Positions 6,667-13,534 of a DNA stretch of 18,039 nucleotides are shown one piece after another. The notes beneath the pieces are model-generated. The model was not told where the DNA came from. It did no database searches and worked only from the letters and a program-made list of their open reading frames with translations. Position 1 is the stretch's first letter, and every line of letters begins with the position of its first letter. Source of the stretch: Candidatus Latescibacterota bacterium (GTDB lineage Bacteria > Latescibacterota > UBA2968 > UBA8231); the NCBI GenBank assembly GCA_022825185.1, contig JAJDYK010000084.1, forward strand, positions 1 to 18,039. The letters run 5' to 3'. Position numbers and translations under genes: made by a program.

Positions 6667-8916
6667 ATGCGCGGTTACGAGGATTGGGCAGCCAATTTTT
6701 GTAGCCGTTTTTTATTTCTCATGCAGAGCATTCTAGCCATCCTGCTATGGGCCACAATCGTCTGGGGGCAGGTGGACACCGGCGTCGATCGCGGGGATTC
6801 GCGTTTTATGGCGACGGTGCTAGCACGCCTCGCCCAGCGGGCCGATCCCATTGCCAACATCTATCTGAACAAAGCCCGCGTCGAGGGCCTTAGTTCCCTG
6901 CTGGGGCAACCGATGAGCGCAGGCAAGCGGCTAAACATGCGCCTGCGCATTGCCCAAGAGCAGGTGCGTGCCGGAGATTTGCGCGCGGGCATCGAAGAGA
7001 TGCAGCGCGTGTTAACGGCTGTAGAGGCCGGGCAGGTTCCAGCGACCGAGGGTTTTGTTTACATGCTGCACGACCAGCTCGCCATCGCCTATCTGCGCCT
7101 CGGAGAGCAGGAAAATTGCCTGCGCAACCACACCACGAATTCCTGCTTGCTGCCGATCCGCGACGCCGGCATCCACACCTTGCAGGAAGGCTCCCGCCGC
7201 GCCATCGAGCACTACACCATAAACTTGAACAAACGCCCAAGCGATCTGGGAGCGCGCTGGCTGTTGAACTTGGCGTACATGACCTTGGGCGAATACCCGG
7301 AAGGGGTGCCAGAACCTTGGCGCATTCCCCCGCGCGTATTCGACGGCGACATCGGCGGAATCCAGCGCTTCCGCGACGTGGCACCGGCGACTGGAGTCGC
7401 GGCCGTTGGCCTAGCAGGCGGCAGCGCAGTCGAGGATTTCAACGGCGACGGCCTGCTGGATATCGCGGTCTCTTCGTGGGGACTGCGCGATCCACTGCGC
7501 TACTTCCACAACGAGGGCGACGGCACCTTTACCGAGGCCACGACAGCGGCCGGGCTAGACGGTCAGATAGGAGGGATCAACCTCGAGCAGGCCGACTACG
7601 ACAACGACGGCGATGTCGATCTGCTCGTTTTGCGCGGTGCTTGGATGGGGGAAGAGGGTCGCATGCCAAACTCTCTGTTGCGCAATAACGGCGACGGCAC
7701 CTTTGTGGACGTGACGCGGCGCACCGGCTTGTTCTCCTTGCACCCAACCCACGCAGCGGCCTTTGCCGACTTCGACAACGATGGCTGGCTGGATCTGTTC
7801 GTCGGCAACGAGTCCGGCAAGCAGTCCCACCCGTGCCAGTTGTTTCTCAACCAAGGGGACGGTCGTTTTGTCGATGCGGCTCCCGCAGTCGGCGTCGATC
7901 ACGTGGGCTTTGTGAAAGGCGTTGCCTGGGGCGATATAGACAACGACGGTTTGATCGACCTATACGTATCTCAGTTTTACCGAGAAAATGTCCTCTACCG
8001 CAACCTCGGCGACACAGCAGCGGGCTGGCGCTTTGCCGTGGCGGTCGTCGCGCCGGGACCGAACGAGAGCTTTCCCACTTGGTTTTGGGACTACGACAAC
8101 GACGGCTGGCTCGACTTGTTCGCCGGTGGCTACAATATGAACGACCTCGGCGACATGGCGCGCGCGTACCTCGGCGAGGAATTTGCCGCCGATCACGCGC
8201 GTGTGTATCGCAACAACGGCGACGGCACCTTCGACGAGGTCACCGAAGCGCTGGGGAGCTTTGGCCAAGTCATCCTAGCTATGGGTGCCAACTACGGCGA
8301 CTTGGACAACGATGGGTTCCCCGACTGCTACGTCGGCACTGGGATTCCCGATCTGCGCTCGCTCACGCCCAACCGCATGTTGCGCAACGACGGTGGTGCG
8401 CGGTTTTTGGACGTCACTACGACAGGCGGCTTCGGCAACGTGCAGAAAGGGCACGGCGTGTCCTTTGCCGACTTCGACAACGATGGAGACCAAGATGTCT
8501 TCGAGGTCATGGGCGGCGCTTTTGAGGGCGACCTCTACCAGAACGTACTCTACGAAAATCCCGGGCACGGCAATCACTGGCTGCGGCTGTTTCCTCAAGG
8601 CGTGCAGTCAAATCGGGGTGCTATTGGCGGCCGCGTGCGCGTGCGCGTGCGGCAACCAGACGGCAGTACCCGCGACATCCATCACCTCATCGGCTCGGGC
8701 GGCAGCTTTGGAGCCAATCCGCTCGCGCCGCATCTTGGGCTGGGAGACGCCACGGGATTGGTGTTCGTGGAAATCACCTGGCCGGCGACCCATAAGGCGC
8801 AGCGCTGGGCAGGGCTGAAGCTCGACCACGCGTACCGTCTGCGCGAGGGCGACCCATCGGCGACTGAAGTGACCTTGCCAAAATTCCACTTTGCCACCGG
8901 GCACAACGGACATTGA
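6667..8916 (+). CDS. Secreted TPR / FG-GAP seven-repeat / ASPIC-UnbV protein
   Basis: This 749-residue exported protein starts with a hydrophobic leader (FLFLMQSILAILLWATIVWG). Residues of about 45-215 look helical and TPR-like (QLAIAYLRLGEQENCL, ARWLLNLAYMTLGEYPEG). Seven calcium-binding DxDNDGxxD loops begin at residues 257, 310, 368, 423, 475, 545 and 602. Their 52-70-residue spacing fits a seven-bladed beta-propeller. The C-terminus (about 635-722, GNHWLRL, SNRGAIGGRVRV, IGSGGSFGAN, HLGLGDA) is the ASPIC/UnbV domain. The family is related to human CRTAC1 and its role in bacteria is unclear. Met19 (6721) is an alternative start. Neither start has a Shine-Dalgarno site, so the N-terminus is uncertain. 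The gene lies between two tRNAs. Confidence 0.88.
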   Translation: MRGYEDWAANFCSRFLFLMQSILAILLWATIVWGQVDTGVDRGDSRFMATVLARLAQRADPIANIYLNKARVEGLSSLLGQPMSAGKRLNMRLRIAQEQVRAGDLRAGIEEMQRVLTAVEAGQVPATEGFVYMLHDQLAIAYLRLGEQENCLRNHTTNSCLLPIRDAGIHTLQEGSRRAIEHYTINLNKRPSDLGARWLLNLAYMTLGEYPEGVPEPWRIPPRVFDGDIGGIQRFRDVAPATGVAAVGLAGGSAVEDFNGDGLLDIAVSSWGLRDPLRYFHNEGDGTFTEATTAAGLDGQIGGINLEQADYDNDGDVDLLVLRGAWMGEEGRMPNSLLRNNGDGTFVDVTRRTGLFSLHPTHAAAFADFDNDGWLDLFVGNESGKQSHPCQLFLNQGDGRFVDAAPAVGVDHVGFVKGVAWGDIDNDGLIDLYVSQFYRENVLYRNLGDTAAGWRFAVAVVAPGPNESFPTWFWDYDNDGWLDLFAGGYNMNDLGDMARAYLGEEFAADHARVYRNNGDGTFDEVTEALGSFGQVILAMGANYGDLDNDGFPDCYVGTGIPDLRSLTPNRMLRNDGGARFLDVTTTGGFGNVQKGHGVSFADFDNDGDQDVFEVMGGAFEGDLYQNVLYENPGHGNHWLRLFPQGVQSNRGAIGGRVRVRVRQPDGSTRDIHHLIGSGGSFGANPLAPHLGLGDATGLVFVEITWPATHKAQRWAGLKLDHAYRLREGDPSATEVTLPKFHFATGHNGH

Positions 8917-8941
8917 CTCAGTAGTCGTTGGAGGCTAATTT
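8913..8941 (+). promoter_or_regulatory. Putative tRNA-Val promoter overlapping the ASPIC stop codon
   Basis: TTGACT (8913-8918) contains the TGA stop of the preceding gene (8914-8916). A 17-base spacer and TAATTT (8936-8941) follow, and the tRNA begins 13 bases later. The -10 match is moderate. Confidence 0.35.
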
Positions 8942-8954
8942 AGAAAACCCTCTT

Positions 8955-9031
8955 GGGCGATTAGCTCAGTTGGTTAGAGCGCCGGTCTCACATACCGGAG
9001 GTCCGCAGTTCAAATCTGCGATTGCCCACCA
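8955..9031 (+). tRNA. tRNA-Val, anticodon CAC
   Basis: The 77-base cloverleaf with encoded CCA has acceptor GGGCGAT/ATTGCCC (one G-U pair), D-arm GCTC/GAGC, anticodon stem CCGGT/ACCGG with loop CTCACAT, and T-arm CGCAG/CTGCG. The anticodon CAC reads GUG valine codons. A hairpin terminator follows. Confidence 0.96.
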
Positions 9032-9036
9032 TCGTT

Positions 9037-9077
9037 AAAGGCCGTGTGAAGCGCATATCAGTTTCCACGGCCTTTTT
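9037..9077 (+). terminator. Rho-independent terminator after tRNA-Val
   Basis: A 10-bp stem, AAAGGCCGTG / CACGGCCTTT (9037-9046 and 9066-9075), with a 19-base loop runs directly into a T-run ending at 9077. It lies five bases after the tRNA CCA end. Confidence 0.8.
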
Positions 9078-9084
9078 TAGCAAT

Positions 9085-9119
9085 AAAAAGGCACCTACCC
9101 GCAAGTAGGTGCCTTTTGT
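9085..9119. terminator. Bidirectional terminator between tRNA-Val and the lamin-tail gene
   Basis: A perfect 13-bp stem (AAAAGGCACCTAC at 9086-9098, GTAGGTGCCTTTT at 9105-9117) with a six-base loop has T-rich flanks on both strands. On the minus strand it lies 13 bases after the stop of the lamin-tail gene and reads CCTTTTTATTG. On the plus strand it backs up the preceding terminator. Confidence 0.85.
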
Positions 9120-9132
9120 TTTGCAATCCGCG

Positions 9133-9807
9133 CTAGCGATATAGATGCTGTTTCACCAAGGCCCAAGACATCGGTGAAATGTTCGTCCCCATGACGGGCT
9201 CGGGCGCTTCACTCCCATCCGGGAGCAGGTACGCGGGAATGGATCCCGGCGTACCCAACTCGCTGGCACCCGCATCCCAGCCACTTTGTTCGGTCGCTGT
9301 CGCCCAGCTTTCGGGCTGGTCGCCGGGCTGGTCAAAGGCGATGCGCACCATGGAGCTTTTGCTGGCTGAGTCACCGGCGAAAGGAGCTCCGCGGCCATCG
9401 TCGGCTACGTCGATGAGCTGGCCGCCAGCTTGCGGATCGCCGTCGTACAGATGTAAGAGCAGCTTGGTGTTGGGCAGCGAAACGGCAGGGTCAACGCGCT
9501 GAGGCTCGACGGCGAGGAGGGAGTTTTTGTGATTGGCAGCGTAGTTAGCGATGAGAAAGGTCTGTCCGGCGGGGATCATCGCGGCGTCGAGCACGAACAT
9601 AACCTTGTCCTCGGTGCCGCTGCGGTAGGTCAAAGCCCAGCCGGCCAGATCAATGGCCGCATTGCTGGCGTTGTAGAGTTCGATCCACTCGTCGGCCGTA
9701 GATGCCGTACTACCCGACCACATCAACTCGGATATGACGACCGGGCCGGGTTGGGCCACGACAGGTGCGGCGAAAGCGAAAAAGATAAAGGCAATAAAAG
9801 GACGCAT
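9133..9807 (-). CDS. Secreted lamin-tail-domain protein
   Basis: The ATG at 9807 is chosen because GGAGG lies five bases upstream and a signal peptide follows at once (MRPFIAFIFFAFAAPVVA, then Q19), giving 224 residues. Residues of about 22-120 form a lamin-tail domain: VVISELMWSGS, TADEWIELYNASNAAIDLAGWAL, GQTFLIANY, LLLHLYDGD. In bacteria this Ig-like fold is found in extracellular proteins and is probably a binding or anchoring module. The tail after about residue 188 is Pro/Gly-rich and ends SPMSWALVKQHLYR, a possible sorting tag. The gene lies 165 AT-rich bases after mpl on the same strand. That gap holds only a weak hairpin (9918-9946) and no clear promoter. Confidence 0.82.
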   Translation of the reverse strand: MRPFIAFIFFAFAAPVVAQPGPVVISELMWSGSTASTADEWIELYNASNAAIDLAGWALTYRSGTEDKVMFVLDAAMIPAGQTFLIANYAANHKNSLLAVEPQRVDPAVSLPNTKLLLHLYDGDPQAGGQLIDVADDGRGAPFAGDSASKSSMVRIAFDQPGDQPESWATATEQSGWDAGASELGTPGSIPAYLLPDGSEAPEPVMGTNISPMSWALVKQHLYR

Positions 9808-9972
9808 GGCAGCCTCCAGGTTAGGGTGAGATGGCAATTGCCATGCGCTTAATGCAATATGCGTGCCTATATTTTCTATTTTTTATAACATATTGTAAAA
9901 TATACAAATACAAAATTCACACTGCGCGTATTAACCGTACTCAGTGCGTCTATCCGGCAACAGTTCTGACAC

Positions 9973-11400
9973 CTATTCGATACAGGACTCACGGGCTGTG
10001 AGTGCCGCGCACAGCTTCTGTTGCAAGCCGCCAAAACCGCTATTGCTCATAAAAACCACTAAATCGTTTGGGCGAGCTTCCGCAGCTAAAAAATCGGCCA
10101 TCGATTCGGCATCGGGCAGGTAATGCGCTGGCTTGCCGGTGGCGCGGAGACGCACCACTAAACGCTCGGGTGAAAACGGCTCGTCGTCCCGGGCGCGTTC
10201 GGGACGGGGGACCGCGGTTGCGACGAATGCGTCGGCCAAGGCAAATGCTTCGACATAGCGATTCTCAAAGATAGCGCGAGCATTGGTTGCGCTGGCCGGT
10301 TCAAAAACCGCGATGAGCCTGCGGCCGGGATGGGACCGACGCAGGCCCTCTAGAGTGTGAGCGACCGCAGTGGGATGGTGGGCGAAATCGTCAATGAGGA
10401 GAACGTCGTCAATCAGGCCAAGCTGCTCTTGGCGGCGTTTGACGCCAGCAAAGCTGGCCAGGGCCGCGCGTAGGTCATCGGCAGTCAGACCAGCGTGGAA
10501 CCCAGCAGCTAGGCTAGCGAGCGCATTGCAGACATTGTAATCGCCGCTCAGCGGCAAATCGAAAACTCCCACCTCTCGCCCTGCCCGACACAAGGTGAAA
10601 CGCGTGCCCTTGGCACTAGCCTGGAGGTTGGTAGCGCGCCAAAACGCGCCTTCTGCAAGGCCAAAGGTTTCCACTGGTGCCGGTGCGTTGGGGAGGAGTT
10701 CAGCGATATTGGGGTCGGTGCCGTTGGCTAGAATCAAACCGTTTTGCGGCACCATGTTGACGAGTTGGCGGAAGGCTTTGACGATTTCGGCAAGGTCTTG
10801 GTAGATGTCGGCGTGGTCGAATTCAATGTTGTTGATGATTAGCACCTCGGGTAGGTAGTAGAAAAACTTCGCCCACTTGGCAAAGAAGGCGCTGTCGTAT
10901 TCGTCGCCTTCGACGATAAAGTGCGCACCTTGACCGAGCCGGTAGGAGCGGTCGAAGTTTTGCGGCACCCCAGCTACCAAAAAGGAAGGGTCCAGATCGC
11001 AAGCGGTGAAGAGGTGGGCGATGAGTGCCGTAGTGGTGGTCTTGCCGTGGGTTCCTGTTACCACCACCGAGCGCTTGCCGCGGATGAAGAAATCGCGCAG
11101 CACTTCCGGCAGCGACAGATACGGGATCCGGCGCGAGAGTACGGCCTCGGCCTCTGGGTTGCCACGCGAGACGGCGTTGCCAATGACGACCAAATCCGGC
11201 GCTGGCACTAGGTGGTCTGCCGAGAAGCCAGTCCGCACATCGATCCCCAACTCTTCGAGCATAGTGCTCATCGGTGGATAGACGCGACTGTCCGACCCGG
11301 TGACGCGATATCCCTGCTCGCGCAGCATACCGGCCAAAGACCCCATGGCCGTGCCGCAAGCGGCGATCAGATGAATGTGGGAACCCAATGGAAGCTGCAT
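9973..11400 (-). CDS. mpl: UDP-N-acetylmuramate:L-alanyl-gamma-D-glutamyl-meso-diaminopimelate ligase
   Basis: This 475-residue Mur-ligase-family enzyme joins recycled murein tripeptide to UDP-MurNAc using ATP in the cytoplasm. It shows the N-terminal Rossmann part HLIAACGTAMGSLAGML (10-26), where CGTxMG and YPPMST (41-46) are typical of Mpl rather than MurC. It also has the ATP loop VTGTHGKTTT (114-123, K120), EGDEYDSAFF (about 163-172), IINNIEFDHADIY in the central domain, and DDFAHHPTAV in the C-terminal region. Length fits Mpl. The ATG at 11400 has no ribosome site, and the -10 box ends five bases upstream, suggesting a leaderless mRNA. The divergent neighbour is a glycosyltransferase. 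Confidence 0.94.
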   Translation of the reverse strand: MQLPLGSHIHLIAACGTAMGSLAGMLREQGYRVTGSDSRVYPPMSTMLEELGIDVRTGFSADHLVPAPDLVVIGNAVSRGNPEAEAVLSRRIPYLSLPEVLRDFFIRGKRSVVVTGTHGKTTTTALIAHLFTACDLDPSFLVAGVPQNFDRSYRLGQGAHFIVEGDEYDSAFFAKWAKFFYYLPEVLIINNIEFDHADIYQDLAEIVKAFRQLVNMVPQNGLILANGTDPNIAELLPNAPAPVETFGLAEGAFWRATNLQASAKGTRFTLCRAGREVGVFDLPLSGDYNVCNALASLAAGFHAGLTADDLRAALASFAGVKRRQEQLGLIDDVLLIDDFAHHPTAVAHTLEGLRRSHPGRRLIAVFEPASATNARAIFENRYVEAFALADAFVATAVPRPERARDDEPFSPERLVVRLRATGKPAHYLPDAESMADFLAAEARPNDLVVFMSNSGFGGLQQKLCAALTARESCIE

Positions 11401-11405
11401 GTCCG

Positions 11406-11435
11406 TATATACCGTTGGGGCGATTCAGGTGTCAA
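11406..11435 (-). promoter_or_regulatory. Putative mpl promoter, close to the start codon
   Basis: Consensus TTGACA (11435-11430), an 18-base spacer and TATATA (11411-11406) lie just upstream of mpl. Only five bases separate the -10 box from the ATG, so transcription would begin at or next to the A of ATG. Confidence 0.5.
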
Positions 11436-11510
11436 GGGAAGCGGCCGGTTTGTGTTCAGTAATCGGCGATTGTTTTATTGTAGAGGCACTTGCTTGCAAT
11501 AGAGGAGACC

Positions 11511-12479
11511 ATGGGCCAAGAAAAAGAAGCGGCACAGGAGATTTTTCTGTCCCTCGTCATTCCCGTTTTCAACGAAGAGGAAAGCCTGCCTCATCTCTGG
11601 GGCCAGATCGAGAGTGCTCTGGCAACTGCGGAATGGTCCTGGGAGGCCATTTTCGTGGACGATGGGAGCACGGACGGCTCGTTTGCCGTCTTGGGCGAGT
11701 TGGCCAAACAGCATCCGCAGGTGTGCGCCTTGCGCTTCCGCCGCAACTACCGCAAGGCCGCAGCCCTCGCCGCTGGTTTTAAGCAGGCGCGCGGCCAAGT
11801 CATCGTCACCATGGACGCCGACCTGCAAGACGACCCCCGCGAAATCCCTCGGCTGTTGGAAGAACTCAACCGAGATTACGACTTGGTCTCAGGTTGGAAA
11901 GCCAAGCGCCGCGACCCTCTGAGCAAGACCCTCCCTTCCCGCTTGTTCAATTGGATCACCTCGCTAGTTTCCGGGGTGCGCCTGCGCGATTTCAACTGCG
12001 GCCTCAAAGCGTATCGGCGCGAGGTAGCCGAAGATGCACTGCCGTATCTATACGGAGAATTGTATCGGTTTTTGCCCGCCGTGGCCCACTGGATGGGCTA
12101 TCGAGTCGGCGAGATCCCGGTGCAGCACCATCCCCGCCGCTTCGGCCATTCCAAATTCGGGACCAAGCGGTTGCTAAACGGATTTTTGGACCTGCTGACC
12201 GTGACCTTTGTCGTGCGCTTTATGACCACGCCCATGCACGTCTTCGGCAGCTTAGGGCTTGGCTCTACGCTGTGCGGATCGGTCATCTGCGCCTATGTGG
12301 CCTTGCTGCGCTACGAGCACGGCAACATCCAAAATCGCCATCCCCTGCTCATGCTGGGCATCCTGCTGATCATCGTCGGCATTCAGTGCTTCTCCATCGG
12401 TTTTTTAGGAGACATGATCGCCAGCATGCACCAGCGCGGCGGGCGCACCCCGCGCATTGCCGAGCGGCTAAACGGGTGA
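11511..12479 (+). CDS. Family 2 glycosyltransferase, polyprenyl-phosphate sugar transferase type
   Basis: This 322-residue protein resembles the DPM1/GtrB/ArnC group, which moves a sugar from a nucleotide onto a polyprenyl phosphate at the membrane. It has the GT-A opening LSLVIPVFNEEESL (13-26), FVDDGSTDGS (48-57), the DxD motif MDADLQDDPRE (101-111, D102/D104), RDFNCGLKAYRR (159-170) and RFGHSKFGTKR (210-220), which are group hallmarks. Two C-terminal membrane segments lie at about 243-265 and 279-301. The ATG at 11511 is used because AGAGGAG lies three bases upstream; a TTG at 11490 is possible. Sugar and acceptor cannot be told from sequence. The last 12 bases overlap convergent hisC. Confidence 0.9.
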   Translation: MGQEKEAAQEIFLSLVIPVFNEEESLPHLWGQIESALATAEWSWEAIFVDDGSTDGSFAVLGELAKQHPQVCALRFRRNYRKAAALAAGFKQARGQVIVTMDADLQDDPREIPRLLEELNRDYDLVSGWKAKRRDPLSKTLPSRLFNWITSLVSGVRLRDFNCGLKAYRREVAEDALPYLYGELYRFLPAVAHWMGYRVGEIPVQHHPRRFGHSKFGTKRLLNGFLDLLTVTFVVRFMTTPMHVFGSLGLGSTLCGSVICAYVALLRYEHGNIQNRHPLLMLGILLIIVGIQCFSIGFLGDMIASMHQRGGRTPRIAERLNG

Positions 12480-13532
12480 CATTTCTTTTAGGGCCGCTAG
12501 CAACGCGTCTATCTCGGCGTCCGTGCCCACCGAGATCCGTAGGCAATCGGCCAAGCGCGGCGGCGTGGCAAAATAGCGCACTAAGATCCGGCGCTCCTTG
12601 AGTTCCGCGTAGAGTTCGGCAGCGGCGCAGCTAGCCCAGCGCTCGCCGAGCTTGGCGAGTACGAAGTTTGCCTGCGAATCCCACACGTAAAAATCCAACT
12701 CTCGCAGTTCAGCACACAGGCGCGTGCGCGTCGCGCAGACGCGAGCGGCGTTTGCGTGCATCGCGTCTATATCCTCTAAGGCCACCTCGGCGGCCACCAA
12801 GCTCAGCCGATTGAGATTGTAGTGGTCTTTAACCTTCCACATCCCCTCGATCAGCGCGGTCGGGGCAAAGGCAAAACCAATGCGCATACCGGCGAGGGAA
12901 AAAGATTTGGACATGGTGCGCACGACAATGGCGTTGGGGTGTTGCTCGATGAGTTGAATGCAGCCTCCCTGCGAAAAATCGACATACGCTTCATCCACCA
13001 CCAAGACGCCGTCAACCCGCGCACAGAGTGCGGCGACTTCATTGTAGGGCACAAGGGTGCCCGAGGGAGCATTGGGATTGGCGAGAAAGGTAATGCGGGC
13101 CCTAGGCACAACTAGGCCTTCGGGCAGGGAAAAATCCTCGCCGAACTCGACCGGGACCGCCTCCGCTCCTTGGATGTCGATCAGGGGCTTGTAGTAGCCG
13201 TACGTGGGATGAGGATAGGCGATTTTGTCGCCCTCACCGGCGAAGCTGCGGATGATGACGTTGAGCAACTCGTCCGAGCCGTTACCGACCATGATCTGTT
13301 GGGGAGCAATGGCGAATATCTCGCCCAACTTTTGGCGCAGGGCCCAAGCGTCTGGGTCGGGATAGAGGCGCAGATCAGCCGCGCAGGCCTCGCGCAACCG
13401 CGCAAGCACTAAGGGAGAAGGCGGGTAGGGATTTTCGTTGGTATTGAGCTTGATGTAGCCCTTTTCGCGGGGCTGTTCCCCAGGGACGTACCCGCGCAGG
13501 CGGGCGATGTTGGGGCGAAACAGGTCCGACAC
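12468..13532 (-). CDS. hisC: Histidinol-phosphate aminotransferase
   Basis: This 354-residue PLP enzyme of histidine synthesis is an aminotransferase class I/II fold. Visible features are KLNTNENPYPPSP (28-40), the cofactor phosphate region GNGSDELL (83-90), ANPNAPSGT (151-159), VVDEAYVDF (178-186, D180 and Y183), the Schiff-base lysine K209 in RTMSKSFSLAGMRIGF, and LRISVGT near the end. The start is GTG at 13532, only two bases after the rel stop codon and without its own ribosome site, so translation is probably coupled to rel. No other his gene is in view. A role on a related aromatic or imidazole substrate cannot be excluded, but HisC is the best reading. Confidence 0.93.
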   Translation of the reverse strand: MSDLFRPNIARLRGYVPGEQPREKGYIKLNTNENPYPPSPLVLARLREACAADLRLYPDPDAWALRQKLGEIFAIAPQQIMVGNGSDELLNVIIRSFAGEGDKIAYPHPTYGYYKPLIDIQGAEAVPVEFGEDFSLPEGLVVPRARITFLANPNAPSGTLVPYNEVAALCARVDGVLVVDEAYVDFSQGGCIQLIEQHPNAIVVRTMSKSFSLAGMRIGFAFAPTALIEGMWKVKDHYNLNRLSLVAAEVALEDIDAMHANAARVCATRTRLCAELRELDFYVWDSQANFVLAKLGERWASCAAAELYAELKERRILVRYFATPPRLADCLRISVGTDAEIDALLAALKEMSPV

Positions 13533-13534
13533 GA

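Noticed and set aside
7116..8525. Long Arg-rich open frames overlapping the ASPIC gene on the plus strand (7116-7688 and 7833-8525).
   Set aside because: They are out-of-frame shadows of repeated GAC-AAC-GAC codons; the proteins are low-complexity and Arg-rich, with no ribosome site.
9831..9844. 14-base perfect palindrome ATGGCAATTGCCAT upstream of the lamin-tail gene, as an operator.
   Set aside because: About one such palindrome is expected by chance in 18 kb, and no partner site or regulator gene is nearby.
11490..11510. TTG start giving seven extra residues on the GT2 protein.
   Set aside because: The ATG at 11511 has a stronger AGAGGAG site directly before it and a normal family N-terminus.
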